Shown piece by piece: positions 23,860 through 32,771 of a stretch of 64,000 nt of DNA (position 1 is the stretch's first letter; the number at the start of each line of letters is the position of its first letter). This DNA is from Aliirhizobium smilacinae (lineage in GTDB: Bacteria; Pseudomonadota; Alphaproteobacteria; Rhizobiales; Rhizobiaceae). The position numbers and the translations under genes are program-made. The stretch is taken from positions 372,001 through 436,000 of the forward strand of contig NZ_VDMN01000003.1 in the NCBI RefSeq assembly GCF_006335145.1, written 5' to 3'. The notes under the pieces are model-generated. The model worked only from the letters and a program-made list of their open reading frames with translations. It had not been told where the DNA came from and ran no database searches.

Positions 23860-25449
23860 TCAGAAATCCGTCGGAACGCCGCCTTCCGACTTCCGGTTCG
23901 CTACGAAGGCGTCCAGTTCCTCTTCTGCCGCCGGATCAAGCGCCGGTTGCTGATAGGCATCGAGCGCCTGCTTGTAGGTCCGGTTGGCATGGTCGTAGGT
24001 GGTCGGGCGACCGGCTTCCGTCCATGTCTCGAAATTGCGCCAGTCGGACAGGATCGGCGAGTAGAACGCGTTTTCATAACGGGCCAGCGTGTGGGCGGTG
24101 CCGAAATAATGGCCGCCGGGGCCGACGTCGCGCACGGCGTCGAGTGCCAGCGCGTCCGGGCTGACGTCGAGCGGCGTCAGGAATTCCGCCACCATCTGCA
24201 GCATGTCGACATCGAGGATGAATTTTTCGAACGATGCCGTCAGGCCGCCCTCCGTCCAGCCGGCGGAATGGAGAATGAAATTGCCGCCCCCTTGGGTCAG
24301 CGCCCAGAGGGACATGGCCGATTCGTAAGCCGCCTGCGCATCGAGCGTGTTGGCGGCATTGGTATTGGAGGTCCGGTAGGGGATGCCGTAACGACGGGCG
24401 AGCTGCCCGCCGGCAATCACCGCCTTCATATATTCCGGCGTGCCGAAGGCGGGGGCTCCCGTCTTCATGTCAACGTTGGAGGTGAAGCCACCATACATGA
24501 CCGGCGCGCCTTTCCGCACCATCTGGGTGAAGGCGATGCCGCAAAGTGCTTCGGCATTCTGCTGCACCAGCGCACCGGCGATCGTCACCGGTGCCATGGC
24601 GCCCGCCAGCGTAAACGGCGTCATGATGACGACCTGATTGCGCGACGACATTTCGATTATGCCCTGCAGCATCGGCCCATCGAGGCGAAGCGGGGAGGAG
24701 GAGTTGATGACGGTGAAAAGTGACGGCTCCGTCTCCATCTGCTCCATCGAAATACCGCGGCCTATGCGGGCGATTTCCAGCGCGTCGAGATTGCGCTGTT
24801 TGCCGAGCGAATAGCAATGGAACACCTTGTCGGTCAGCTTCACCAGATCCGACAGGCAATCGAGGTGGCGGACGGAAGCGTGGATGTCGATCGGCTCGAC
24901 CGGATAACCGCCGGTCGTATGGATGATGTCGTAATGCTGCGCGAGTTTTATCAGCTTGCGAAAATCTTGCCTGTTGCCAGCCCGGCGGCCGCCTTCGCGG
25001 TCGGCTACGAAGGGTGCGCTTGCAACCTGGGCGAAGACCAGATTGCTGCCGCCAATCTTGACGGTTCTGGCCGGATTGCGCGCATGCATGGTGAAGGTTT
25101 TCGGGGCATGCGTGATCAGTTCCTCGATGAGGCCGCGATCGAAACGCACCCGCTCGGAGCCCGGCGTCACGGCGGCGCCGGCGGCCTTCATCCGATCGCG
25201 CGCTTCGGGCAGGATCACGTCCATGCCGATTTCCTCGAGCACGGTCAGCGAGGCGTCGTGAATGTCTTCCAGCGTCTGTGCCGAGAGGATTTCGGTTTTG
25301 TCGATCGTGTTGACGAGGTTGCGGTATTTTGTCCCGTCAGAACCGCTGCGGATGCGCTCGGCGCTACGTCCACCGGCACGTCTGCGACGCTCACTGCCTC
25401 CCTGGGCGGTTTCGAGTTCGCCGGATGCTGGTGTCGTGATCTCGCTCAT
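23860..25449 (-). CDS. MttB-family methyltransferase lacking pyrrolysine
   Basis: The 529-residue protein belongs to the trimethylamine methyltransferase (MttB) superfamily: EIGMDVILPEARDRMKAAGA, RFDRGLIEELITHAPKTF, INSSSPLRLDGPML and TSNTNAANTLDAQAAYESA are family segments. True MttB carries an in-frame amber codon read as pyrrolysine; none interrupts this frame, so it falls in the larger non-Pyl group, some members of which demethylate glycine betaine, proline betaine or carnitine with a corrinoid protein. No corrinoid protein gene is adjacent. The start has GGA upstream and a divergent 262-base promoter region. Confidence 0.85.
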   Translation of the reverse strand: MSEITTPASGELETAQGGSERRRRAGGRSAERIRSGSDGTKYRNLVNTIDKTEILSAQTLEDIHDASLTVLEEIGMDVILPEARDRMKAAGAAVTPGSERVRFDRGLIEELITHAPKTFTMHARNPARTVKIGGSNLVFAQVASAPFVADREGGRRAGNRQDFRKLIKLAQHYDIIHTTGGYPVEPIDIHASVRHLDCLSDLVKLTDKVFHCYSLGKQRNLDALEIARIGRGISMEQMETEPSLFTVINSSSPLRLDGPMLQGIIEMSSRNQVVIMTPFTLAGAMAPVTIAGALVQQNAEALCGIAFTQMVRKGAPVMYGGFTSNVDMKTGAPAFGTPEYMKAVIAGGQLARRYGIPYRTSNTNAANTLDAQAAYESAMSLWALTQGGGNFILHSAGWTEGGLTASFEKFILDVDMLQMVAEFLTPLDVSPDALALDAVRDVGPGGHYFGTAHTLARYENAFYSPILSDWRNFETWTEAGRPTTYDHANRTYKQALDAYQQPALDPAAEEELDAFVANRKSEGGVPTDF

Positions 25450-25711
25450 GGCTGTTCCGTTCGCGCCGTTACCGGGCAAATGTGACAAATTGCAGGGTCG
25501 ATCGCCCTCGTCATTTGCGACTACCTGCCGCCTCTTACAGAACATCGCGCCGTTCGGATGGAAAGATACGGGGCACTACATGAAAATCCGGGTGACGACC
25601 TGTGGTAAAAACGCGTTGTTAACACTCGTCATGGTGTTATCGTCGCCATCATGGCCGCAGAGAATCGGCCCAAAAAATTGCCCGGGAACACAATTATAGG
25701 GACAGCAGCGC

Positions 25712-28700
25712 TTGGATATGCACAGCGACTTGCTCGACAAAGCCTGTGCGCGGATCCAGGATCTGCCGCAGCCGGCTTACATCAAGGATAGCGCGCTCCG
25801 TTACGTGGCGGTCAATGCCGCTTATGCGGAACTTTTCCGCGCACATCCGGAAGGTTTTGTCGATGGTGCCAGCCGCAACCTCACCGGCACGGTGGATGCC
25901 GGCGAGCGCAAGGAAAAGGAAAGCCGCGCCATCGTGTTCGGCAGCGACGAGGTGGCAAGGCTGTTCGATGCCTCCGGCGCGCTCGCTTATGAAGTCCATA
26001 TCGAGCGCTTTCTGACCGAAAACGACCATACATATCTGTTCGGCACGATCGAGGCGATTGCCCCCAAGACGGTCGTTTCGCCCGACATGGCCAAGGTTAT
26101 CCCGTTGCCGATTGCGAGCAGTTCCGCCACCGTATTCGACAACAAGCTTATCGACGATGCGCTCGACATGCTGGAAATGGGAATCGGCATCTACGATCGA
26201 AATGACGTGCTGCTTTATTGCAACTCGCAGCTCACAGAATATGGCCGCACGCTCGATATCGATCTGCAGACGGGGATGAGCCTGCCGCAGATTCTTGTCC
26301 AAGCTTATGATCGCCGTAAAAGGATCTATCACTCGGACGATGTGGTGTTTGCGCAGGGCAGGGATAGCTGGCTTGCCGAGCAGATGAAGCCTTTCCGGTT
26401 GCCCTATTACGAAAACATCGAACATCTCGCCGATGGGCGCTGGCTTCGCGCAGTCAACAAGCGGCTGGAAAACGGTGTTCTGATCGCGATTCGCCAGGAG
26501 GTGACCGACTTCAAGGAGCAGGAAATGCTGCTCCGCAATCAGGTTGCCGAAACGGAAATGTTCCGCGCCATTCTTGAGGATCTTCCTACGCCGGTTTTCG
26601 TGCGCAATGCCCGGCACGAGCTGACCTATGCCAACCATGCCTATGAACAGATGCTCGGCGACCGGCGCGACCGCTATCTCGGTCAGACGGAAGCAGAAAT
26701 GTTTCCATGGGCGGCGGAACGTTTCCGGGACGAGAATGCCCGGGTGCTGCACGGTGAGGATATCGACAAGTCCGAGGATATGACCTTTCCGGACGGATCG
26801 GTCATACCGGTTTTGACGCGTCTTCGGTCAATCCGGACGGAGGACGGCAGCAACTATCTCCTCTGCTCCCGCACGGATGTCTCGCAGATCAGCCAGGCGC
26901 AGGCGAAGGCTGAAAAGATCAGTCAGGACCTGCAGACCATCCTCGACGCACTTCCTGTCGGTGTCGCGATCCTGACGGAAGACTTCGATTTCGAATATGC
27001 CAATCCGGCCTTTAGCGAATTCTGGGATACGAAAAAGAGCTTCGACATTTCCGGTCGCTCCTATCGCGATTTCCTCCGATTCGCATTCGACAATGGCGTG
27101 TTTTCGAATCACGGGTCCGACTTCGAAAGCATTTACCGGCAACGGATCGCCGCGCTGACGGAAGACGGGCATCCGCCACTCGAAATTCGTTCGCTGACGG
27201 GCAGGCAGGTGCTGATTTCGCCGTCGAGGCTCACCGACGGCAAGCTGCTCCTGAGCTATACCGACATCACCGCGATGCGTAAGCGCGACGCTGAGATTCA
27301 GGAGGCCCGGGCGGCGCTCGAGCGTCACGGCGCGCTGATGCGGGACGCGACCAGCGCCATGTCGCAAGGGCTGCTGATCCTGCGCGATGGACAGGTCGAA
27401 CTGTGTAACGACGCGATTTCCGCCATGCTGGAAATCCCCGTCGAAATGGTGTCGCAGGGGGCGCGGTGGCGTGATCTGTTCCGCTACTGCGTTCGTCGTG
27501 GTGATCTCGGCGCCAACGGCCAGGCGTTCGGGACCTTTCGATCGCTGGAAGAGAACATGGCCTCCGGCAGACCGTTCTTTGCCTCGTTCAAGATCGAGAA
27601 CCGCAAATGGGTTCAGGTTGAGGCGCGGCAGACGGACAGCGCCCATTGGCTTGCCATCTTCACCGACGTTACCGACGTCAAGGCACGCGAAGAGGACCTG
27701 ACTCGGCTGTTGCAGCGCGCCGAAGCCGCCGATCGAGCCAAGTCGGAATTCCTCGCCAACATGAGCCACGAAATCCGCACGCCGATGAACGGGGTTCTCG
27801 GCATGGCGGAACTTTTGGCGAAATCACATCTCGATACGCGGCAGAAGACTTTCATCGACATCATCGTCAAATCCGGCAATGCGCTGCTGACGATCATCAA
27901 CGACATCCTCGATTTCTCCAAGATCGATGCCGGCCAGATGAAGCTCAGGAAGGCGCCGTTCGACCCCGTCGAAGCAATCGAGGACGTCGCGACGCTTCTG
28001 TCTTCGGCAGCTGCCGACAAGGATATCGAACTCATCGTGCGCGGCGATGCGTCCGTGCGGGAAACCGTGCTCGGCGATGCCGGGCGTTTTCGCCAGATCG
28101 TCACCAATCTCGTCGGCAATGCGGTGAAGTTCACCGAAAAAGGTCATGTCTTCATCGACCTGAAGTCCGAACCTGCCGGTGCATCAAACCTGATGCTGAA
28201 GATCCGCATCGAGGATACCGGGCTCGGCATCCCGCAGGAGAAGCTCGCTTCGGTTTTTGAAAAGTTCTCGCAGGTCGATACCTCGTCGACACGGCGGCAC
28301 GAGGGGACGGGGCTCGGGCTCGCCATCACCTCCGGTCTCGTCGAACTTTTCGGCGGTTCGGTCGATGTCGAGAGCGAAGTGGGGCGCGGCTCTGTCTTTA
28401 CCGTCCGGCTGCCGTTCCCGATCGTGGCGGAACGCAAGACGGAAACGGTGCTGCCCGTCAACACCAGCGGCGCCCGTGTCCTGATCGTCGACGACAATAT
28501 CGTCAATCGCCGCATCCTGACCGAACAGCTTTCGATGTGGGGTTTCGATACGGTAGCGGCGGAAGGCGGTGCCGAGGGGCTTGCGGTTCTCGCCGAGGCG
28601 TCGCGGCTCGGTATTACCGTCGATGCGATCGTTCTCGACTATCACATGCCGGGAATGAACGGGCTTGATTTTGCCAAGTCTCTGCGTGGTGACAATCGCT

Positions 28701-29356
28701 TCGACAGCGTCGGCATCATCTTCCTCACCTCGATGGACATGGCAAGCGACGAGAGCGTGTTCGCCAGCCTGCAGATCCACGCACATCTGATGAAACCGGC
28801 GCGCGCCAACCTTCTTCGCAGCACGGTCATCGATGTGGTCCGCTCGGTCCGCAGCAAACGCCGGATGGAGGCGGCCATCGCCCATGACGCGATTGCCCCG
28901 GTCGCAAGTCTCGATATGGTGACAAGTGCCAAATCAACACTTCCAGTGCAGGCCGCGCCATCGCTCGACGTGCTCGTGGCCGAAGACAACGAGGTCAACC
29001 AGATCGTCTTCACCCAGATCCTGCAGACCACCGGATGGCTGTTCCAGATCGTCAGGAATGGCGCGGAAGCGGTCGAAGCCTGGCAGACGCACGACCCTGC
29101 GATCATCCTGATGGATGTCTCTATGCCGGTTATGAACGGGCATCAGGCAACCCGGCGGATCCGCGAACTGGAGGAGCGCACCGGCACACATACGCCGATC
29201 ATCGGCGTGACGGCGCATGCGCTGGAAAGCGACCGGGAACTCTGCTTCCAGGCAGGCATGGACGACTATCTGTCGAAACCGATCAGCCCGGAAGCGCTGG
29301 AAGACAAGATCCGCACCTGGATCGGCGGCGCGCGGCTGACGACGCGGTTGCGCTGA
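25712..29356 (+). CDS. multi-PAS hybrid sensor histidine kinase with two receiver domains
   Basis: The 1214-residue cytoplasmic protein has about five PAS-like regions over residues 1-660 with no membrane helix. A HisKA helix follows with the phospho-accepting H686 in NMSHEIRTPMNGVLGMAELL, then a HATPase domain (VTNLVGNAVKFTEKGH, GTGLGLAITSGLVE). Two receiver domains close the protein, with phospho-acceptors D976 (VLDYHMPGMNG) and D1135 (MDVSMPVMNG). A TTG start with AGGGA nine bases upstream is used; an ATG two codons on is an alternative. It is an orphan kinase with no regulator gene beside it, so its partner lies elsewhere. Confidence 0.92.
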   Translation: MDMHSDLLDKACARIQDLPQPAYIKDSALRYVAVNAAYAELFRAHPEGFVDGASRNLTGTVDAGERKEKESRAIVFGSDEVARLFDASGALAYEVHIERFLTENDHTYLFGTIEAIAPKTVVSPDMAKVIPLPIASSSATVFDNKLIDDALDMLEMGIGIYDRNDVLLYCNSQLTEYGRTLDIDLQTGMSLPQILVQAYDRRKRIYHSDDVVFAQGRDSWLAEQMKPFRLPYYENIEHLADGRWLRAVNKRLENGVLIAIRQEVTDFKEQEMLLRNQVAETEMFRAILEDLPTPVFVRNARHELTYANHAYEQMLGDRRDRYLGQTEAEMFPWAAERFRDENARVLHGEDIDKSEDMTFPDGSVIPVLTRLRSIRTEDGSNYLLCSRTDVSQISQAQAKAEKISQDLQTILDALPVGVAILTEDFDFEYANPAFSEFWDTKKSFDISGRSYRDFLRFAFDNGVFSNHGSDFESIYRQRIAALTEDGHPPLEIRSLTGRQVLISPSRLTDGKLLLSYTDITAMRKRDAEIQEARAALERHGALMRDATSAMSQGLLILRDGQVELCNDAISAMLEIPVEMVSQGARWRDLFRYCVRRGDLGANGQAFGTFRSLEENMASGRPFFASFKIENRKWVQVEARQTDSAHWLAIFTDVTDVKAREEDLTRLLQRAEAADRAKSEFLANMSHEIRTPMNGVLGMAELLAKSHLDTRQKTFIDIIVKSGNALLTIINDILDFSKIDAGQMKLRKAPFDPVEAIEDVATLLSSAAADKDIELIVRGDASVRETVLGDAGRFRQIVTNLVGNAVKFTEKGHVFIDLKSEPAGASNLMLKIRIEDTGLGIPQEKLASVFEKFSQVDTSSTRRHEGTGLGLAITSGLVELFGGSVDVESEVGRGSVFTVRLPFPIVAERKTETVLPVNTSGARVLIVDDNIVNRRILTEQLSMWGFDTVAAEGGAEGLAVLAEASRLGITVDAIVLDYHMPGMNGLDFAKSLRGDNRFDSVGIIFLTSMDMASDESVFASLQIHAHLMKPARANLLRSTVIDVVRSVRSKRRMEAAIAHDAIAPVASLDMVTSAKSTLPVQAAPSLDVLVAEDNEVNQIVFTQILQTTGWLFQIVRNGAEAVEAWQTHDPAIILMDVSMPVMNGHQATRRIRELEERTGTHTPIIGVTAHALESDRELCFQAGMDDYLSKPISPEALEDKIRTWIGGARLTTRLR

Positions 29357-29364
29357 CCGTCAAA

Positions 29365-30501
29365 TCAGGCCGCGGCGGTCCGCGGTCTGGTGAGGCTCCG
29401 GCCGATCTTCTGTCCCTGCATTTCGATCAGGTTGTAACCGGCAGCCGCCAGTGCGTAAGTCATGGGAATGGTGATGATCAGTGTCACCAGCCAGCGCGCT
29501 GGATCGCCCATCTCGAAATGGCGGATCAGATAGGCGACGACCGGCTGCAAGATCAGCAGGTGGGCGAGATAAGCACCGAAAGATAGTTCGCCGAGCGTGT
29601 GGAAAAACCGGTTGCCGAGATGATCGGAAATCGTCTGGGCAATGCTGGAGATCATCGATGGCAGACGTGGTGCGTGGACCAGCACGAAGAACGCGATCAC
29701 CAGCAACAGCCGCACGATCTCATGCATGGGCCGCATCGACCCGCCGATCGGGATAAGGACGAAGACGCAGGCGAGCGCCGCATAAGCGTAAGCGCGGCGG
29801 TTGCTGACACCCAGTGCGGCAGCAAGGATCATCCCGGCGGCGAAGACATGCATCTTGAGCGGCAGGAAGGTCGGCATCGGAAAGTGATAGCCGAGCTTGG
29901 AGACGACGTAGGCGGTGACCACACCCGCTGCGACAACACCGAGAATGCTCTTCACCCAGCCCAGCCGCCCGACGATGACCATGATGAACGGCAGGGCTAG
30001 ATAGAATTGCATCTCCAGGCCGATGCTCCAGTCAGGCAATGCCGTTCTGTATCCGTATGTCGGGCTAAAGCCGGACAGGAAACTCAGGTGAAGCAGATAG
30101 TTCGTGGCACTGTCATCGAGGTAGCGCGATGCCGGCTGCGGGGGGACTGCGTTGAATGCATCAATGACCATGCGGGCATCGTAGATGATCGGGCCGAGGG
30201 TCAGCGCCGCGAACAGCATGACATAATACAGCGGTGCGATGCGGAAGAACCGCCTGACCCAGAAGACGGTCCAGGTGCTCGGTGCCTCCCAGGGCTCTTT
30301 GTTTCGTCTCAGCTGGTAGTGGAAGACCATCAGGAAACCCGACAGCATGACGAATAGGTCCACGCCTAGATCAGGGTCTCCAATGATAGGCACCCTGAAA
30401 CCGGTCAGGATATGGGCGTGTCCGACGAGCACCCACAGTGCTGCCAAACCACGCAAGCCATCCAGGCATGCGATCCTGCTGCTATTGGCGGAACTGTTCA
30501 T
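29365..30501 (-). CDS. acyltransferase 3 (OafA/YrhL-type) membrane protein
   Basis: The 378-residue inner-membrane protein has about ten hydrophobic helices and the acyltransferase-3 hallmarks: RIACLDGLRGLAALWVLVGH at the N-terminus with the catalytic-region histidine, a VDLFVMLSGFLMVFHY segment, and RRFFRIAPLYY. Such enzymes transfer acetyl or other acyl groups to sugars of surface polysaccharides. The start at MNSSANSS follows GGGGAG; a longer open extension is not conserved. It converges with the hybrid kinase gene with eight bases between the stops. Confidence 0.88.
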   Translation of the reverse strand: MNSSANSSRIACLDGLRGLAALWVLVGHAHILTGFRVPIIGDPDLGVDLFVMLSGFLMVFHYQLRRNKEPWEAPSTWTVFWVRRFFRIAPLYYVMLFAALTLGPIIYDARMVIDAFNAVPPQPASRYLDDSATNYLLHLSFLSGFSPTYGYRTALPDWSIGLEMQFYLALPFIMVIVGRLGWVKSILGVVAAGVVTAYVVSKLGYHFPMPTFLPLKMHVFAAGMILAAALGVSNRRAYAYAALACVFVLIPIGGSMRPMHEIVRLLLVIAFFVLVHAPRLPSMISSIAQTISDHLGNRFFHTLGELSFGAYLAHLLILQPVVAYLIRHFEMGDPARWLVTLIITIPMTYALAAAGYNLIEMQGQKIGRSLTRPRTAAA

Positions 30502-30709
30502 CCGGCGATCTCCCCGCTGCATCGTCCGCCCGTTCGCGCGCACTCGGTTGCTTCGCAGAACACATGTTGCTGCACTGCAAAAAAGGAAGGGCGGATATGG
30601 CATCATTGTGACCATGATGCCGAAATTTGTGATTTGGTGTCCGGTTGGCCCGTCGGACGCCCGCGACAAGTGCTTGCAGTGCAGGCGTGGGCGCTGCCGT
30701 TGCGTGCCG

Positions 30710-30754
30710 AAAAAAAATTAAAGGGAGGAGCCCGATCTGTCGGGCTCCTCCCTT
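30710..30754 (-). terminator. strong Rho-independent terminator of the FMN reductase gene
   Basis: A perfect 15-base stem, AAGGGAGGAGCCCGA / TCGGGCTCCTCCCTT, has a four-base loop. On the minus strand it runs into TAATTTTTTTTC. It begins 26 bases after the stop codon of the flavoprotein gene. Confidence 0.92.
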
Positions 30755-30780
30755 AATCGTTGCCGATACTATTCTAGATT

Positions 30781-31350
30781 TCAGCCCTGACGGCCGGCCT
30801 TCAGGGCTGTGGCCCAGGTTGCCAGCTGGTCGAGTGCCGCATTCAGGCCTTCGTTCATCGGAGCGGTCGGGTTGAAGACCTTCTGCTCGTCGATGAAATT
30901 GGTGAAGAAGGGGATCGGGACCGTCTGCGGGATCGGCATCATGTTGAGGTTGCTGATCAGCAAACGCAGTTCCTGGGCGGCGCGAAGGCCGCCTGATACG
31001 TGCGCGTAGCTCAACACACCGGCGGGCTTGAACGACCATTCCAGCGACAGGACCTGCAGCGCGTTGATCAGCGCGGCATTGGGGAAATAGTCGTATTCCG
31101 GGGTGAGGAAGAGATAGGCGTCGGCGGATGCGACGCTGGCGGCCCAGCGCCTGGTATGCTCGTGCTCGTATTTCTGCATGCGCGGATGGTTCGGCTCGTC
31201 GAGAAGCGGCAGGTTGAAATCGGCGAGATCGACGAGTTCGACTTCGAACTTGCCGTGTTGCTTGGCATGGTCGGCGGCCCATTTGCCGATTGCCGGGCCG
31301 GCGCGGCCCGGACGGGTGCTGCCGATGATGACGTTGAGCTTCAATGACAT
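30781..31350 (-). CDS. NADPH-dependent FMN reductase family protein
   Basis: The 189-residue flavoprotein has the flavodoxin-like fold of the ArsH/ChrR/azoreductase type. Signatures are LNVIIGSTRPGRAGPAIGKW at the FMN phosphate loop, PEYDYFPNAALINALQ, and a conserved YAHVSGGLRAAQELR segment. It reduces FMN or quinones with NADPH in the cytosol. The start at MSLKLN has AGGAA eight bases upstream. It is monocistronic, ended by a strong terminator, and the region 31351-31473 upstream should contain its promoter. Confidence 0.88.
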   Translation of the reverse strand: MSLKLNVIIGSTRPGRAGPAIGKWAADHAKQHGKFEVELVDLADFNLPLLDEPNHPRMQKYEHEHTRRWAASVASADAYLFLTPEYDYFPNAALINALQVLSLEWSFKPAGVLSYAHVSGGLRAAQELRLLISNLNMMPIPQTVPIPFFTNFIDEQKVFNPTAPMNEGLNAALDQLATWATALKAGRQG

Positions 31351-31473
31351 GCTGAAATTCCTATGTTGATCCAACATGCCTGTTTCACCCCTGCGGCCGA
31401 AGGATGCAGGTGCAAATTTCGAATGGCAGCCATGTGCGGGTGAAGGGGCTGTGCGTAACTCAAGCGATTGCCG

Positions 31474-31872
31474 TCAGATAGATCCGTCGAATGCATCTGC
31501 CTCGTTTTGCGTGGCGAAGTTGAATGTGACCAGTTCGCTCTCATCATCCTGACGGATACCAACCGCGGTAACGATCAACCGGGCGATCTCATCCTGCGCT
31601 TCACTTCCCGACCGGGACGATGCCACGGCCGTCTCCATGGCCGATGCAAATATTTCGCTGATCAGACCGAGGCGCATATTGTGCTTCATGATAATATCGC
31701 GGTCCTCAAGGATAGCTACCTGTTCAGCCTGCGGGATACCTGCGTTGTCCATTGCAGTTATCGTGGCACTGGTCGCGAGCCTGATCGGACCTTCCTGAAG
31801 CCAACGGTCGACCATCTCGTGGAACTGACGCATGCGCGCAGCGGGGATTGTTTTCTGTACGGTGATCGACAT
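31474..31872 (-). CDS. hypothetical protein, 132 residues
   Basis: The soluble product begins MSITVQKTIPAARMRQFHEM and has a helical, mildly acidic character with QAEQVAILEDRDIIMKH in the middle and a C-terminal stretch ESELVTFNFATQNEADAFD. I recognise no family, signal peptide or membrane helix. The start chosen has AAAGGA seven bases upstream and is eight codons inside the longest frame. It stands alone between the FMN reductase and mnmD. Confidence 0.6.
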   Translation of the reverse strand: MSITVQKTIPAARMRQFHEMVDRWLQEGPIRLATSATITAMDNAGIPQAEQVAILEDRDIIMKHNMRLGLISEIFASAMETAVASSRSGSEAQDEIARLIVTAVGIRQDDESELVTFNFATQNEADAFDGSI

Positions 31873-32009
31873 CTGCGTTCCTTTGTCAGTTTTCATTCAA
31901 ACCGATATGCGCCCCTTGGATAGAGGATCGGCTGTCTTAATCATCAAGACGTTGCGCCGGCAGGGTGTATGGGGCCGGGTAAGAAGCTTCAATTCATTTG
32001 TGTTGAAGA

Positions 32010-32771
32010 TCAGCCGTCGGCGGAGCCTGAATGTGACCGCGTGCCGCACAGCATTTCACGCTTGCCGGCAAAGCCGGGGCGACGTTCGACGATAAAGCCC
32101 GCGGCGCCGAGATTGCGCCGCACGAAGCCTGCGGCGGCATAGGTGGCAAAGCTGCTGCCCGGTCTGGTGCGGTCGAACAGCATCTGCATCAGTTCGGGCG
32201 ACCACATCGCGGGATTGCGCGACGGCGCAAAACCATCGAGAAACCAGGCGTCGAAATCGGGTTCCGCTGCCGTCACGCCGTCTAGCGCCGGGCCGCAGAC
32301 GACCGTCAGGCGGGTCTGCACGTCGACTTCGATCGTCACATGGCCGGTCGGTTCGTCCGGCCATGCTGCGGCAAGCGCCTGCCGTTCCGTATCGATTTCC
32401 GTCCAACGGGACAGCGCGCGGTCGATGTGGTCGCGTTTCATCGGGTAGAGTTCGAACGAGGTGAAATGAAGCCTCGCGCCCGGCTGGCGCACCAGCTTCC
32501 ATTGCCGCCAGGTTTCGCAGAAATTCAGGCCGGTGCCGAAGCCCAGTTCGCCGATGCGGAATGTGTCGCCAGAGCGCATGTCCTGCCAGCGGTCCGGCAG
32601 GCCATTGCCGGAAAGGAAGACGTGGCCGCATTCCAGCCGCCCATCGGTGCGGCAATAAAAGTGATCGCCAAATTCCTGGGAATACGGCATATCGCCTTCG
32701 TGCCAGTCGAGTGTCTGGAATGCCGGGCTTTCGCCGTCAAGTGTCTTCAAATCGGGATCATGGTCGCTCAT
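32010..32771 (-). CDS. mnmD: tRNA (5-methylaminomethyl-2-thiouridine) methyltransferase MnmD
   Basis: The 253-residue enzyme has the Rossmann methyltransferase motifs of the N-terminal half of MnmC: IGELGFGTGLNFCETW binds S-adenosylmethionine, and DAWFLDGFAPSRNPAMW is the diagnostic segment. It methylates the wobble uridine of certain tRNAs. As a stand-alone MnmD it lacks the FAD domain. Its ATG shares the bases CATG with the divergent FAD-oxidoreductase gene; a TTG six bases upstream is an alternative start. No good ribosome binding site is visible for either. Confidence 0.9.
   Translation of the reverse strand: MSDHDPDLKTLDGESPAFQTLDWHEGDMPYSQEFGDHFYCRTDGRLECGHVFLSGNGLPDRWQDMRSGDTFRIGELGFGTGLNFCETWRQWKLVRQPGARLHFTSFELYPMKRDHIDRALSRWTEIDTERQALAAAWPDEPTGHVTIEVDVQTRLTVVCGPALDGVTAAEPDFDAWFLDGFAPSRNPAMWSPELMQMLFDRTRPGSSFATYAAAGFVRRNLGAAGFIVERRPGFAGKREMLCGTRSHSGSADG

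Noticed and set aside
23860..25449. Pyrrolysine-containing MttB
   Set aside because: There is no in-frame TAG in the body of the gene, so this is a non-Pyl homologue.
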